Assembly (NCBI GenBank): GCA_029212785.1
Contig: JARGOG010000003.1
Span: forward strand, 33,305 to 97,304
Direction: 5' to 3'
Origin: Thalassobaculaceae bacterium
GTDB taxonomy: Bacteria > Pseudomonadota > Alphaproteobacteria > Thalassobaculales > Thalassobaculaceae
Length of the DNA: 64,000 nt
Part shown: piece by piece, positions 29,362 through 38,561 of the stretch
How the letters are laid out: every line of letters starts with the position of its first letter
Numbering within the stretch: position 1 is the stretch's first letter
The notes under the pieces: generated by a model
Told to the model about the DNA's origin: nothing
What the model saw: only the letters and a program-made list of their open reading frames with translations
Database searches by the model: none
Made by a program: the position numbers and the translations under genes

Positions 29362-30873
29362 ATGCTCGAACAATGGCTTCTGACGATCGTTACGTTCGGC
29401 CCCCTGCTCGGGGTGGCGTTCATCCTGACGGTCCGCGGCACCCCGGAGCAGATCGCGAGTTCCTCGCGCTGGCTGGCCCTAGTGGCGTCCGGTTCGGTCT
29501 TCCTGATCTCGCTGCTGATCCTGACTTATTTCGATCCGACATCGGCTGAGTTCCAACTGGTCCAGCAGGTCGAATGGATCCCGGGCTCGTCGATCGCCTA
29601 TCACATGGGTGTTGACGGCATTTCGGTCTGGTTCGTGCTGCTCTCCACCCTGCTGACGCCGATCTGCATCCTGGCGAGCTGGGAGGCGGTGCAGAAGCGG
29701 GTGCGCGAGTACATGATCGCCTTCCTGGTCCTCGAGACCATGATGATCGGCATGTTCTGCGCGCTGGACATCTTCCTGTTCTACATCTTCTTCGAAGCGG
29801 TCCTGATCCCGATGTTCCTGATCATCGGCGTGTGGGGCGGGGCGCGCCGGGTCTACGCGGCCTTCAAGTTCTTCCTCTACACACTCGCCGGCTCGGTGCT
29901 GATGCTGCTGGCGATCCTGGCGATGTACTGGCAGGCCGGCTCGACCGACATCCCGACGCTGATGGAGACCCGCTTCCTGCCGGGCCTCCAGACTTGGCTG
30001 TGGCTGGCGTTCTTCGCCTCCTTCGCGGTCAAGGTGCCGATGTGGCCGGTCCATACCTGGCTGCCGGACGCCCATGTGGAGGCGCCGACCGCCGGCTCCG
30101 TCATCCTGGCCGGCGTGCTGCTGAAGATGGGTGGATACGGATTCCTGCGGTTCTCGATCCCGATGTTCCCGGAAGCCTCGGCGGATTTCGCGCCGCTGGT
30201 CTATACGCTCAGCGTCGTCGCGGTGATCTACACCTCGCTGGTGGCGCTGGTGCAACAGGACATGAAGAAGCTGATCGCCTACTCCTCGGTCGCCCATATG
30301 GGCTTCGTGACGATCGGGATGTTCACGATGACCACCCAGGGCGTTGAGGGCTCGATCTTCCAGATGCTGTCGCACGGCATCGTGTCGGGCGCGCTGTTCC
30401 TCTGCGTCGGGGTGGTCTACGACCGCATGCATACCCGCGAGATCGACGCCTATGGCGGTCTGGCGGAGAACATGCCGCGCTACGCTCTGGTCTTCATGCT
30501 GTTCATGATGGCCTCGGTCGGCCTGCCGGGAACCTCCGGCTTCGTCGGTGAGTTGCTGATCCTGGCCGGCGCCTTCCAGGCCAATACCTGGCTCGCCGCC
30601 TTCACGGCGACCGGCCTGATCCTCGGCGCGGCCTACATGCTCTACCTCTATCGACGGGTGATCTTCGGCAAGCTGGAGAAGGAGCAACTCAAGGCGCTGC
30701 TCGATCTCAGCCCGCGGGAGATTGCGGTCTTCGCGCCGCTGGTCATCCTGGTCCTGTGGATGGGCATCTATCCCTCGACTTTCACCGATCTGATGTCGGC
30801 TTCGGTCGAGAACCTGATCACGAACTACAAGGTGGCGCTCGGCGAAGCCGGCACCGCCATGGCGGCTCGCTAA
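29362..30873 (+). CDS. nuoM: NADH-quinone oxidoreductase subunit M
   Basis: Second antiporter-like pump subunit, 503 residues and about 14 helices. The characteristic segment [20 protein letters not shown] contains the central lysine and is followed by [38 protein letters not shown] carries the TM5 glutamate. It lies between nuoL and nuoN in the standard order. The start ATG is 4 nt after the nuoL stop. Confidence 0.98.
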   Translation: MLEQWLLTIVTFGPLLGVAFILTVRGTPEQIASSSRWLALVASGSVFLISLLILTYFDPTSAEFQLVQQVEWIPGSSIAYHMGVDGISVWFVLLSTLLTPICILASWEAVQKRVREYMIAFLVLETMMIGMFCALDIFLFYIFFEAVLIPMFLIIGVWGGARRVYAAFKFFLYTLAGSVLMLLAILAMYWQAGSTDIPTLMETRFLPGLQTWLWLAFFASFAVKVPMWPVHTWLPDAHVEAPTAGSVILAGVLLKMGGYGFLRFSIPMFPEASADFAPLVYTLSVVAVIYTSLVALVQQDMKKLIAYSSVAHMGFVTIGMFTMTTQGVEGSIFQMLSHGIVSGALFLCVGVVYDRMHTREIDAYGGLAENMPRYALVFMLFMMASVGLPGTSGFVGELLILAGAFQANTWLAAFTATGLILGAAYMLYLYRRVIFGKLEKEQLKALLDLSPREIAVFAPLVILVLWMGIYPSTFTDLMSASVENLITNYKVALGEAGTAMAAR

Positions 30874-30892
30874 GGCGGCCGGGAGCACGGAT

Positions 30893-32344
30893 ATGGACGC
30901 GGCAACGACCCTTCCGATCATGGCGCCGGCCTCGGCGGAGATCTTCCTGGCAGTGGCGGGGCTCGCCCTGCTGATGGCCGGTGTGTTCAAGGGCGAGGGC
31001 AGTCTGAAGACCCTCTCCTGGGCGGTCATCGCGGCCTTTGCGGTCGCGGCGGTGCTGGTGGTCGTGCGGGGCGGGGAAGCGGTAGCCTTCCAGGGCCTTT
31101 ACATCACCGACGGCTTCGCCCAGTTCGCCAAGATCCTGATCCTGCTGGGCTCCGGTTTCTCCATCGTCCTGTCGCTCGGCTATTTGGAGCGCGAGCAGGC
31201 CGGGCGGTTCGAGTTTCCGATCCTGATCCTGTTCGCCACCCTCGGCATGATGCTGATGGTGTCGGCCAACGACCTGATCATGCTGTATATGGGCCTGGAG
31301 CTGCAGAGCCTGGCGCTCTACGTCGTCGCCTCCATCCGCCGCGACACGCTGAAATCGACCGAGGCCGGTCTGAAGTACTTCGTCCTCGGCGCGCTGAGCT
31401 CCGGCATGCTGCTCTATGGCTGCTCGATGATTTACGGTTTCACCGGTACGACAAGCTTCGAGGGACTGGCGACGGTCCTCGGTGCAGGAACCACGCCGTC
31501 GACCGGTCTCGTGGTCGGCCTTGTATTCCTGGTCTGCGGCCTGGCCTTCAAGGTCTCCGCAGTGCCGTTCCACATGTGGACGCCCGACGTGTACGAGGGC
31601 GCGCCTACACCGGTGACGGCCCTGTTCGCCGTGGCGCCGAAAGTGGCGGCCCTGGCGTTGTTCCTGCGGGTGATGGTCGATCCGTTCGGCGATCAGGTGG
31701 CGGCCTGGCAGCAGGTCGTCGTCTTCATCTCGCTCGCCTCAATGGTGGTCGGCGCGCTGGCCGCGATCATGCAGACCAATATCAAGCGCCTGATGGCCTA
31801 CAGCTCGATCGGCCATATGGGCTTCGCTCTGGTGGGGATCGCCGCCGGCACCGAAGCGGGGGCGACCGGCGTCATGATCTACATGGCGACCTATATCTTC
31901 ATGAATATCGGTGCCTTCGCCGTGATCCTGGGCATGCGTCGAGACGGCCGGTTGGTCGAGAACCTGACCGATCTGGCCGGTCTGTCGCGGTCCCATCCGA
32001 TGATGGCGCTGGCGCTGATGATCTTCATGTTCTCGATGGCCGGGATCCCGCCGCTCGCCGGATTCTTCGGCAAATGGTACGTCTTCATGTCGGCGATCGA
32101 CGCCGGTCTCTATGGCCTCGCCATCGTCGGCGTTCTGGCCAGCGTGGTCGGCGCGTTCTACTACCTGCGGATCGTCAAGATCATGTATTTCGACGAGGCG
32201 GAACAGCCGCTCGATGGGGCTGTTGCCGGTGATCTGCGGCTGATCCTGTACGGGTCCGCCGTGGTGACGGTGCTGTTCTTCCTCATCCTGTCGCCGATCT
32301 ACGACACCGCCGCCGCCGCCGCCGCCAGCCTGATCGGCGCCTGA
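30893..32344 (+). CDS. nuoN: NADH-quinone oxidoreductase subunit N
   Basis: Third antiporter-like pump subunit, 483 residues. Diagnostic segments are [16 protein letters not shown] (TM5 glutamate), [20 protein letters not shown] (pump lysine) and [20 protein letters not shown]. It ends with a six-alanine run coded by a short GCC repeat ([13 protein letters not shown]), a potential slippage site but near the C-terminus. It closes the operon; coaX follows after 67 nt without the birA gene that often stands between them in alphaproteobacteria. Confidence 0.98.
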   Translation: MDAATTLPIMAPASAEIFLAVAGLALLMAGVFKGEGSLKTLSWAVIAAFAVAAVLVVVRGGEAVAFQGLYITDGFAQFAKILILLGSGFSIVLSLGYLEREQAGRFEFPILILFATLGMMLMVSANDLIMLYMGLELQSLALYVVASIRRDTLKSTEAGLKYFVLGALSSGMLLYGCSMIYGFTGTTSFEGLATVLGAGTTPSTGLVVGLVFLVCGLAFKVSAVPFHMWTPDVYEGAPTPVTALFAVAPKVAALALFLRVMVDPFGDQVAAWQQVVVFISLASMVVGALAAIMQTNIKRLMAYSSIGHMGFALVGIAAGTEAGATGVMIYMATYIFMNIGAFAVILGMRRDGRLVENLTDLAGLSRSHPMMALALMIFMFSMAGIPPLAGFFGKWYVFMSAIDAGLYGLAIVGVLASVVGAFYYLRIVKIMYFDEAEQPLDGAVAGDLRLILYGSAVVTVLFFLILSPIYDTAAAAAASLIGA

Positions 32345-32411
32345 CCGCCATTGGGGTGACGGGCGCCGGATGCGCGGCGATCGCGGGATCGACCACGTCC
32401 GGGAAAGAGCG

Positions 32412-33230
32412 ATGCTGCTGGTGATCGACTGCGGCAACACCAACACGGTGTTCGCCGTTTATGAAGACGGGCGCCAGGAGGCGATCGCCTCCTGGCGTAC
32501 CTCGACCAACGCCGACCGCACGGCCGACGAGTACGCCGTGTGGCTGACCCAGCTGATGGCACTCAACGATCTGGATACCGTCGGCATCGACAGCGTGATC
32601 ATCGCCACGGTCGTGCCGTCGACGCTGTTCAACCTGAAGACCCTGTGCCGCAAGCATTTCGCCATCGATCCCATGGTGATCGGCGAGTCGCCGACGGAGC
32701 TTGGGATCGAGGTCAGAATCGAGCGGCCGGAGGAAGTTGGCGCCGACCGCGTGGTCAACGCCGTCGCCGCCCATGCGCTCTATGGCGGACCGCTGATCGT
32801 GGTCGATTTCGGTACGGCGACGACATTCGACGTGGTCGAGGATGACGGCGGCTATGCCGGCGGCATCATCTGTCCGGGTATCAATCTGTCCCTGGATGCG
32901 CTCTACATGGCCGCCGCCCAGCTGCCGCGGGTGGCGATCCGGCCACCGGAACGCAGACCCGGCGATAACGACCCGATCCGGGTCATCGGCAAGAACACCC
33001 GTTCGGCGATGCATTCCGGAATATTCTGGGGGTATGTCGCGATGATCGAGGGGCTGGTCGAGCGGATCCGCGCGGAATACGGCCGACCCATGAAGGTGGT
33101 CGGCACCGGAGGGCTGGCGTCGATCTTCGCCGACTGGACCTCCGCCATTGAAATCGTTGACGACGACCTGACATTGATGGGGCTACGCATGATCCATGAC
33201 CGGAACCGGGCGCAGACGGGCGCCGTATGA
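32412..33230 (+). CDS. coaX: Type III pantothenate kinase
   Basis: Phosphorylates pantothenate, the first step of coenzyme A synthesis. The ATG at 32412 (MLLVIDCGNTNTVFAVY) gives 272 residues and follows gggaaagag; the track adds 14 upstream residues that break the family start. ASKHA-fold motifs are present: phosphate-1 DCGNTNT, the DFGTATTFDVV loop with its aspartate, and GGLASIFADWT near the end. It overlaps the RNase J gene by 4 nt (ATGA), so they are coupled and probably cotranscribed with nuo. Confidence 0.96.
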   Translation: MLLVIDCGNTNTVFAVYEDGRQEAIASWRTSTNADRTADEYAVWLTQLMALNDLDTVGIDSVIIATVVPSTLFNLKTLCRKHFAIDPMVIGESPTELGIEVRIERPEEVGADRVVNAVAAHALYGGPLIVVDFGTATTFDVVEDDGGYAGGIICPGINLSLDALYMAAAQLPRVAIRPPERRPGDNDPIRVIGKNTRSAMHSGIFWGYVAMIEGLVERIRAEYGRPMKVVGTGGLASIFADWTSAIEIVDDDLTLMGLRMIHDRNRAQTGAV

Positions 33231-34906
33231 GTCTGATTCTCGATCCCAACGACGACGATCTGTATTTTCTGCCACTCGGCGGATCCGACGAGATCGGCAT
33301 GAACGTCAACCTGTACGGCTATGCCGGGCAATGGCTGATGGTCGATCTCGGCATCACCTTCGGCGACGATACGACGCCGGGCGTGGATGTCATCCTGCCG
33401 GACATTTCCTCGATCGAGCCGCACCGCGACAAGCTCTGCGGCTTGCTGCTGACCCATGGCCATGAAGACCATATCGGCGCGGTTCCGTATCTGTGGGAGC
33501 GGCTGGGCTGCCCGATCTACTGCACGCCGTTTACCGCCTCTCTGGTGCGGCGCAAGCTGGTCGATGTCGGGTTGCTTCAGAAGGTCGAACTGATCGAGAT
33601 TCCGGTCTCCGGCTCCGCCGTTATCGGGCCGTTCGAGGTCGAGATGATCCGGGTCACCCACTCGATCCCCGAACCGAACATGATCGTCATCCGTTCCGGC
33701 GCCGGCACGGTCGTGCATAGTGGCGACTGGAAGTTCGATCCGACCCCGTTCGTGGGTAAGGCCACGGATTTCGACGCCATCCGCGCCGTCGGCGACGAAG
33801 GGGTGCTGGCGCTGATGGGCGACAGCACCAACGTCTTCGTCCCGGGCCGCGCCGGCTCCGAGGCCGAAGTCCGCATGGCGCTGACCGAGCTGTTCGCCCA
33901 GTACGACGGCATGGGACGGATCGCGGTTGCCTGCTTCGCCTCCAATGTCGCTCGCCTCGAGAGCATTGCCGTGGCGGCCGCCGCCAACGATCGCCAATGC
34001 GCCCTTGTCGGCCGATCGCTCTGGCGCATGCACGACGCGGCCAAGGAGAACGGCTATCTCCAGGACGCGCCGACCTTCGTGAAGGAAGACGAGGCCGGTT
34101 ACTTCCCGGAGGATAAGATCGTCATGATCTGCACCGGCAGCCAGGGCGAGGCCCGGGCGGCCTTGTCACGGATCTCCGACGGCGCCCATCCGCATGTCTC
34201 ACTCAACGACGGCGACATCTGCATCTTCTCGTCGCGCCAGATCCCGGGCAACGAGCGGGCGATCGCTCGGGTGCAGAACCGGCTTGCGGCCCGCGGCGTC
34301 GAGATCATCACCACCGAAGACCAGCCCGGCATCCACGTCTCCGGCCATCCAGCCCGCGAGGAACTGGCGGAGATGTATCAGATGCTGCGCCCGCAGATCG
34401 CGATCCCGGTGCACGGCGATGCGCGGCACCTGCGCGAGCATGCCCGCCTGGCCAAGGCCTGTCAGGTGCCGGAGGCGGTGGTGCCGTCTAACGGCAGCCT
34501 GATCCGACTGTCCACCGGTCATGCCGAGATCATCGAGTGGATCAAAGGGGAGGGGGCCCAGGTCGTCGATGACGGCCAGATCCTCGGTCTCCAGTCCGAG
34601 ACCTTGCGCGACCGGCGCCGGATGCTGCACAACGGAGCGGCGACGGTCACCCTGGTGCTGGATTCCACCGGGGCGCTACAGGCGGATCCGATGATCACTC
34701 TGGTCGGGATCGCCGAGCCGGAGGATGCGGAGGATGTCGCACTCGACGCCGCCGATGCCGTCCGCGGTGCGCTCGGCAAGCTTTCGTCGAAAGATCGCCG
34801 GAATGACGAGGCGATCCGGGAGGCGACCCGGCGCAAGGTGCGCCGCATCGTGCGCGACGAGTTCAACAAGCGCCCGGTGACCGACGTCCATATCGTGAGG
34901 ATCTGA
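33227..34906 (+). CDS. rnj: Ribonuclease J
   Basis: Metallo-beta-lactamase / beta-CASP nuclease with 5'-3' exo- and endoribonuclease activity, used for RNA turnover and rRNA processing in bacteria such as alphaproteobacteria. It has 559 residues. The metal-binding motif LTHGHEDHIGAVPYLW is near residue 73, and the later motifs SGDWKFDPTP and PVHGDARHLREHARLA complete the two-metal site. HVSGHPAREELAEM belongs to the beta-CASP region. The C-terminal domain is shorter and weaker in conservation, as in the family. It is coupled to coaX. Confidence 0.95.
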   Translation: MSLILDPNDDDLYFLPLGGSDEIGMNVNLYGYAGQWLMVDLGITFGDDTTPGVDVILPDISSIEPHRDKLCGLLLTHGHEDHIGAVPYLWERLGCPIYCTPFTASLVRRKLVDVGLLQKVELIEIPVSGSAVIGPFEVEMIRVTHSIPEPNMIVIRSGAGTVVHSGDWKFDPTPFVGKATDFDAIRAVGDEGVLALMGDSTNVFVPGRAGSEAEVRMALTELFAQYDGMGRIAVACFASNVARLESIAVAAAANDRQCALVGRSLWRMHDAAKENGYLQDAPTFVKEDEAGYFPEDKIVMICTGSQGEARAALSRISDGAHPHVSLNDGDICIFSSRQIPGNERAIARVQNRLAARGVEIITTEDQPGIHVSGHPAREELAEMYQMLRPQIAIPVHGDARHLREHARLAKACQVPEAVVPSNGSLIRLSTGHAEIIEWIKGEGAQVVDDGQILGLQSETLRDRRRMLHNGAATVTLVLDSTGALQADPMITLVGIAEPEDAEDVALDAADAVRGALGKLSSKDRRNDEAIREATRRKVRRIVRDEFNKRPVTDVHIVRI

Positions 34907-34920
34907 CGGAGCCCGAGACC

Positions 34921-35325
34921 ATGATCGGCCGATTGAACCATGTCGCCATCGCCGTCCCTGACCTGGAGGCGGCGACGGCGACGTACCGGGATACGCTGGG
35001 GGCGGCGGTGTCGATGCCCATGGATCTGCCGGAGCACGGCGTCACCGTGGTCTTCGTCGAGCTGCCCAATACCAAGATCGAATTGCTGTACCCGCTCGGC
35101 GACGGCTCGCCGATTGCCGGGTTCCTGGAAAAGAACACATCCGGCGGTATTCACCACATCTGTTACGAGGTCGACGACATCCTCGCCGCCCGCGAACGGC
35201 TGAAGGCGCAGGGCGCGCGGGTGCTCGGCGACGGAGAGCCGAAGACCGGCGCCCACGGCAAACCGGTCCTGTTCCTGCACCCCAAGGACTTCGCGGGCAC
35301 CCTGGTCGAACTCGAGCAGGTCTGA
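34921..35325 (+). CDS. mce: Methylmalonyl-CoA epimerase
   Basis: Interconverts (2R)- and (2S)-methylmalonyl-CoA so that propionyl-CoA from odd-chain fatty acids and branched amino acids can reach succinyl-CoA. It has 134 residues of the VOC (glyoxalase) fold. The typical start is GRLNHVAIAVPDLEAAT, with metal-binding His in NHVAIAV, a central Glu in PNTKIELLYPLG, a second His in GGIHHICYEVDD and a final Glu in GTLVELEQV. No mutase genes are nearby; the position after RNase J is conserved in many alphaproteobacteria. Confidence 0.95.
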   Translation: MIGRLNHVAIAVPDLEAATATYRDTLGAAVSMPMDLPEHGVTVVFVELPNTKIELLYPLGDGSPIAGFLEKNTSGGIHHICYEVDDILAARERLKAQGARVLGDGEPKTGAHGKPVLFLHPKDFAGTLVELEQV

Positions 35326-35345
35326 GGTGGATTGAGGCGAAGCGG

Positions 35346-35597
35346 ATGGATCTGGTCTCGGGAATCGTCGTCTACGTCCTGCTCTGGTGGTGGATGCTGT
35401 TCATGGCGCTGCCGTTCGGCGTGCACCGTGACGAGGAGGTGCAGGCCGGCAATGATGCCGGCGCGCCGAAAACGCCCATGCTTGCGCGCAAACTGATTGC
35501 CGCCACGGTAATCGCCGCGGTGCTCTGGTTGGTGATCGATCAGATCATCCGGTCGGATCTGATCTCGTTCCGCGAGATGATTCGGGATTGGATGTAG
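35346..35597 (+). CDS. DUF1467 family membrane protein
   Basis: An 83-residue inner-membrane protein with two helices: one at the N-terminus (VVYVLLWWWMLFMALPFGV) and one near the C-terminus (IAATVIAAVLWLVIDQII). The motif LPFGVHRDEEVQAGNDAGAP between them marks the DUF1467 family, which is small, alphaproteobacterial and of unknown function. The ATG is 20 nt after mce, so it is probably the last gene of the coaX-rnj-mce run. Confidence 0.9.
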   Translation: MDLVSGIVVYVLLWWWMLFMALPFGVHRDEEVQAGNDAGAPKTPMLARKLIAATVIAAVLWLVIDQIIRSDLISFREMIRDWM

Positions 35598-35711
35598 CCG
35601 GTCGGCGCTGGTGACGGCAGGCCGTGTGTTGCGGTGCACAATCCAGCATCAGACGGCAGCATCCAAATTGCTCAATTGCACAAAAAATGCACACACTGTT
35701 GTATTTTGCCA

Positions 35712-35860
35712 AAAAAAAGAGCGGCTGAGGCGATAAAGCCTTGCCACTCCCTTTGCTGAGTCCTATTTTCTGATTGTGATCGTTGGCGATCACATACGCC
35801 TGATGGCGTTTCCTCCCTAAACTCGGGCCGTGCCGGCTTTGCCGGTGCGGTCTTTTCTTT
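35712..35860 (+). ncRNA. Candidate small RNA with anti-Shine-Dalgarno loop
   Basis: The 384-nt gap 35598-35981 is AT-richer than its surroundings and has no gene. It does contain an ordered set of stems: tgaggc/gccttg (about 35726), a perfect gtgatcg/cgatcac (35776-35793), acgcc/ggcgt (35796-35809), then unpaired ttcctccctaaa, and finally a GC stem followed by tcttttcttt. ttgcac (35676) and ttgtat (35699) could be a weak promoter at 17-nt spacing. The layout, a structured RNA of about 150 nt with an exposed UCCUCCCU and an intrinsic terminator, resembles trans-acting alphaproteobacterial sRNAs of the AbcR / anti-SD type. No homologue is recognised, and a leader of the next gene is the main alternative. 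Confidence 0.4.
35828..35860 (+). terminator. Intrinsic terminator in the 35.6-36.0 kb gap
   Basis: Stem ccgtgccggc / gccggtgcgg (10 pairs, two of them G-U) with a ttt loop is followed by tcttttcttt. It lies 230 nt past DUF1467, too far to be its direct terminator, which is one reason to suspect an RNA gene before it. Confidence 0.65.
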
Positions 35861-35981
35861 GCCCGCGAAAGATAGGGGATTGGGCTGCGCGCGTCGACCA
35901 AAAAATCGCGCTCCGGACAATTTTTGAACATCTTCGCATCCTAACGAGTATGTTTGTATCTCACTAACAGGAGGAACGGTT

Positions 35982-36446
35982 ATGAGCGTGCGCCGCTTTC
36001 CGATCCGAAAGTTGTCGAAGGGTGGGTTTGGCGCCTTTGCCGTCGCGACGATCCTGTTCTCGATCGGTGCCGTAGGCGATTCGCCGGCATGGGCCTCGAC
36101 CATCACGGTGAAGGCGTCCGACTGCCAGCGCCTGGTCCGCCATCAGCCGAGCGCCGATGTCGCTTACAAGCCGGGCGTGGACGTGAACGGCAATCCGGTC
36201 GCACCGGCCGATCTGCCGGGATCGGTCACGGTCAAGACGCCGACCGAGGTCACCTTCGACGTCACGTATGATCTGCTTTCCAACTACGGTGTCCCGTCGG
36301 ACAACGCGCTGACCCCGCAAGGGGAGGCTACCGTCGGCACGGTGAAGTACGACATTCTGTCCGGTGCGCTGACCTTCAACGGCGAGCGTCTCGACGATGC
36401 GGAAACGACGGCATTGTCCGAGCTCTGCAAGGCGGCGGCGCAGTAG
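35982..36446 (+). CDS. Small secreted protein of unknown function
   Basis: A 154-residue protein with a clear Sec signal peptide (basic MSVRRFPIRKLSKGG, hydrophobic FGAFAVATILFSIGAV, cleavage after AWA). The mature part is about 115 residues with two cysteines (DCQRLV and ELCKAAAQ), which could form a disulfide in the periplasm. The segment HQPSADVAYKPGVDVNGN is distinctive, and I recall similar uncharacterised alphaproteobacterial proteins, but no function. A near-perfect Shine-Dalgarno (aggagga) precedes the ATG, suggesting strong translation. It is flanked by terminators on both sides and so is probably monocistronic. Confidence 0.85.
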   Translation: MSVRRFPIRKLSKGGFGAFAVATILFSIGAVGDSPAWASTITVKASDCQRLVRHQPSADVAYKPGVDVNGNPVAPADLPGSVTVKTPTEVTFDVTYDLLSNYGVPSDNALTPQGEATVGTVKYDILSGALTFNGERLDDAETTALSELCKAAAQ

Positions 36447-36471
36447 TCCGCCCACCGCAGATCCGCACCAC

Positions 36472-36498
36472 AAAAAAATCCCGGAACGCGCCCGGGAT
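36472..36498 (-). terminator. Rho-independent terminator of the glutaryl-CoA dehydrogenase gene
   Basis: On the minus strand atcccgg-gcgcgtt-ccgggat is followed by TTTTTTT, a textbook intrinsic terminator about 57 nt past the gcdH stop. Confidence 0.85.
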
Positions 36499-36511
36499 CG
36501 AAACTTGCGGC

Positions 36512-36538
36512 GAGGGCTCCGGATATGCCGGAGCCCTC
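36512..36538 (+). terminator. Hairpin terminator for the secreted-protein gene
   Basis: Perfect 11-bp stem gagggctccgg / ccggagccctc with a 5-nt loop, followed by catttgccttt. It sits between the two convergent genes and probably ends rightward transcription. Confidence 0.6.
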
Positions 36539-36554
36539 CATTTGCCTTTGGATA

Positions 36555-37784
36555 TTAGCTGGTGAAGGCCTGAATCCCGGTCTGGGCACGGCCCAGGATC
36601 AGGGCGTGGACGTCGTGCGTACCCTCGTAAGTGTTTACCGCTTCGAGGTTCAGCACGTGACGGATCACGCCGTACTCATCCGAAATGCCGTTGCCGCCAT
36701 GCATGTCGCGGGCGGCCCGGGCGATGTCGAGCGCCTTGCCGCACGAGTTGCGTTTGGCCAGCGAGATCGCCTCCGGTGCGCCCCGGCCCTGGTCCAACAG
36801 TTGACCGAGACGCAGGCAGGTCTGCAAACCAATGGTGATCTCGGTCTGCATGTCGGCGAGTTTCTTCTGAATCAACTGGTTGGCGGCCAGCGGCCGTCCG
36901 AACTGCGTGCGCTCCATCGTGTAGTCGCGGGCGGCATGCCAGCATGCTTCGGCCGCGCCGAGCGCGCCCCAGGAGATACCGTAGCGCGCCTTGTTCAGGC
37001 AGCCGAACGGGCCGCCGAGGCCGGAGATGTTCGGCAGTAGGTTTTCCTCCGGCACGAAGACACCGTCCATGACGATCTCGCCGGTGACCGAGGCCCGCAG
37101 GCTGAACTTGCCCTCGATCTTCGGCGCGGAAAGACCGTCCATGCCTTTCTCGAGGATGAAGCCGCGGATCTTGCCGTCCTCGGTCTTGCCCCAGACCACG
37201 AACACGTCGGCGATCGGCGAGTTGGTGATCCACATCTTCGCGCCGGACAGCTTGTAGCCACCATCGACCGCAACCGCGCGGGTCTTCATGCCGCCCGGAT
37301 CGGATCCGTGGTCCGGCTCGGTCAGACCGAAGCAACCGACCCACTCGCCGCTGGCGAGCTTCGGCAGGTATTTCTTGCGCTGCGCCTCGGAGCCGTAGGC
37401 ATAGATCGGGTGCATGACCAGGCTGGACTGGACGCTCATCGCCGAGCGGTAGCCGGAATCGACACGCTCCACCTCGCGGGCGATCAGCCCGTAGCAGACG
37501 TGGTTCACGCCGGCGCCGCCGTATTCTTCCGGAATGGTCGCGCCAAGCAGGCCGAGCGCGCCCATCTCGGTCATGATGTCCCGGTCGAAGATCTCGTGGC
37601 GGAAGCCCTCGTGCACGCGCGGCAGGAGTTGTTCCTGGCAGTAGTCGCGCGCAGCGTCTCGGATCATCCGCTCTTCTTCGGTAAGCTGCTCGTCGAGCAG
37701 CAGCGGATCATCCCAGGCGAATTCGGGACGCTTCTTTGCTTCGGGCGCCGGCTTATCTGTGGCGGCGGCGACGGGCGGTGCCAT
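36555..37784 (-). CDS. gcdH: Glutaryl-CoA dehydrogenase (acyl-CoA dehydrogenase family)
   Basis: FAD enzyme converting glutaryl-CoA to crotonyl-CoA with decarboxylation, in lysine, tryptophan and glutarate breakdown. It has 409 residues. Glutaryl-CoA dehydrogenase rather than generic acyl-CoA dehydrogenase is indicated by the N-terminal [20 protein letters not shown] and by the catalytic glutamate in [20 protein letters not shown] and substrate segments [16 protein letters not shown] and [16 protein letters not shown] are present. The Ala/Pro-rich first 20 residues are likely flexible. It diverges from the DUF6898 gene and ends in a strong terminator. Confidence 0.95.
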   Translation of the reverse strand: MAPPVAAATDKPAPEAKKRPEFAWDDPLLLDEQLTEEERMIRDAARDYCQEQLLPRVHEGFRHEIFDRDIMTEMGALGLLGATIPEEYGGAGVNHVCYGLIAREVERVDSGYRSAMSVQSSLVMHPIYAYGSEAQRKKYLPKLASGEWVGCFGLTEPDHGSDPGGMKTRAVAVDGGYKLSGAKMWITNSPIADVFVVWGKTEDGKIRGFILEKGMDGLSAPKIEGKFSLRASVTGEIVMDGVFVPEENLLPNISGLGGPFGCLNKARYGISWGALGAAEACWHAARDYTMERTQFGRPLAANQLIQKKLADMQTEITIGLQTCLRLGQLLDQGRGAPEAISLAKRNSCGKALDIARAARDMHGGNGISDEYGVIRHVLNLEAVNTYEGTHDVHALILGRAQTGIQAFTS

Positions 37785-37865
37785 GTCGATCTACCTCGTG
37801 ATCTTGTCTCGTTCGTCTGTATATAAGGTGGTGACACGCCGCCGTCCAAATATCCAGAGACGAGA

Positions 37866-38069
37866 ATGCCCCCGAGAAACGACAGCCGCGTCATTCTGGA
37901 GTTCATCCAGCGGGGCGCTTACGTGAAGGTAAGCGCCATTGACACTCTCACCGGCACGGAAGTCTCGATTGTCGGAGACCCGTTGCGGGGTGAGGCGGCG
38001 CTGCGGCAGCTTGCCATCCGCAAGCTCGAATATGTGATGAATAAGCAAAAAAAAGACGGTCGCCGGTAA
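37866..38069 (+). CDS. DUF6898 family protein
   Basis: A 67-residue protein: PPRNDSRVILEFIQRGAYVK followed by VSAIDTLTGTEVSIVGDP and a basic helical end (KLEYVMNKQKKDGRR). This pattern matches the small alphaproteobacterial DUF6898 family, whose function is unknown. The high conservation of such a short protein argues that it is real. It diverges from gcdH and converges on mucR, with only about 40 nt before the mucR stop. Confidence 0.85.
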   Translation: MPPRNDSRVILEFIQRGAYVKVSAIDTLTGTEVSIVGDPLRGEAALRQLAIRKLEYVMNKQKKDGRR

Positions 38070-38111
38070 CCCGACAACCGTCCGGTAGCTGCCGGAACAT
38101 ACTGTCCGGGA

Positions 38112-38561
38112 TCAGGAACTCTTGCGCCGACCGCCGCGCCGCGACGTCTGACGGCCGAGGCCGATCTTCTTCGCGAACTCGGAGCGCTGAGCGGCATAGT
38201 TCGGAGCAACCATCGGATAATCGGCCGGCAGCCCCCATTTGGCCCGGTAATCCTCAGGCGTCATGTCGTAGGTCGTACGCAGGTGGCGCTTCAGCATTTT
38301 CAGCTGCTTACCGTCTTCCAGGCAGACGATGTAGTCGGGGGTGACCGACTTCTTGATCGGAACGGCCGGCTTCAGCGGCTCCGGCTCGGGCTCGACGCCG
38401 CCCTCTGTCAGATTGCTAAGCGCGTCGTGCACCGTATTGATCACCTCCGCAATTTGATTGGAGGCAACGGAGTTGTTGCTGAGATACGCCGCGACAACTT
38501 GAGTCGTCATTTCGATCATCGATTTGCCGGCGGCCGGATCAGTCTTGGTCTCTTCGCTCAT
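38112..38561 (-). CDS. MucR/Ros family transcriptional regulator
   Basis: H-NS-like regulator that binds AT-rich DNA and controls surface polysaccharide, motility and cell-cycle genes in alphaproteobacteria. The ATG at 38561 (MSEETKTD) is preferred; the track adds nine residues with no Shine-Dalgarno. It has 149 residues: an N-terminal oligomerisation helix region (MIEMTTQVVAAYLSNN), an acidic linker, then the Ros-type DNA-binding domain (KQLKMLKRHLRTTYDMTPED, YPMVAPNYAAQRSEFAKKIG). The usual second zinc Cys is Asp (CLED) and the final His position reads Tyr. The AT-rich upstream region could be its own binding site. Confidence 0.93.
   Translation of the reverse strand: MSEETKTDPAAGKSMIEMTTQVVAAYLSNNSVASNQIAEVINTVHDALSNLTEGGVEPEPEPLKPAVPIKKSVTPDYIVCLEDGKQLKMLKRHLRTTYDMTPEDYRAKWGLPADYPMVAPNYAAQRSEFAKKIGLGRQTSRRGGRRKSS

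Noticed and set aside
27399-29441. 680-residue minus-strand ORF opposite nuoL
   Set aside because: Shadow of nuoL; Arg/His/Gln/Glu-rich without domains.
32308-32332. GCC trinucleotide run at the nuoN 3' end as a phase-variation tract
   Set aside because: The unit is 3 bp and in frame, near the C-terminus, so changes in number would only add or remove alanines.
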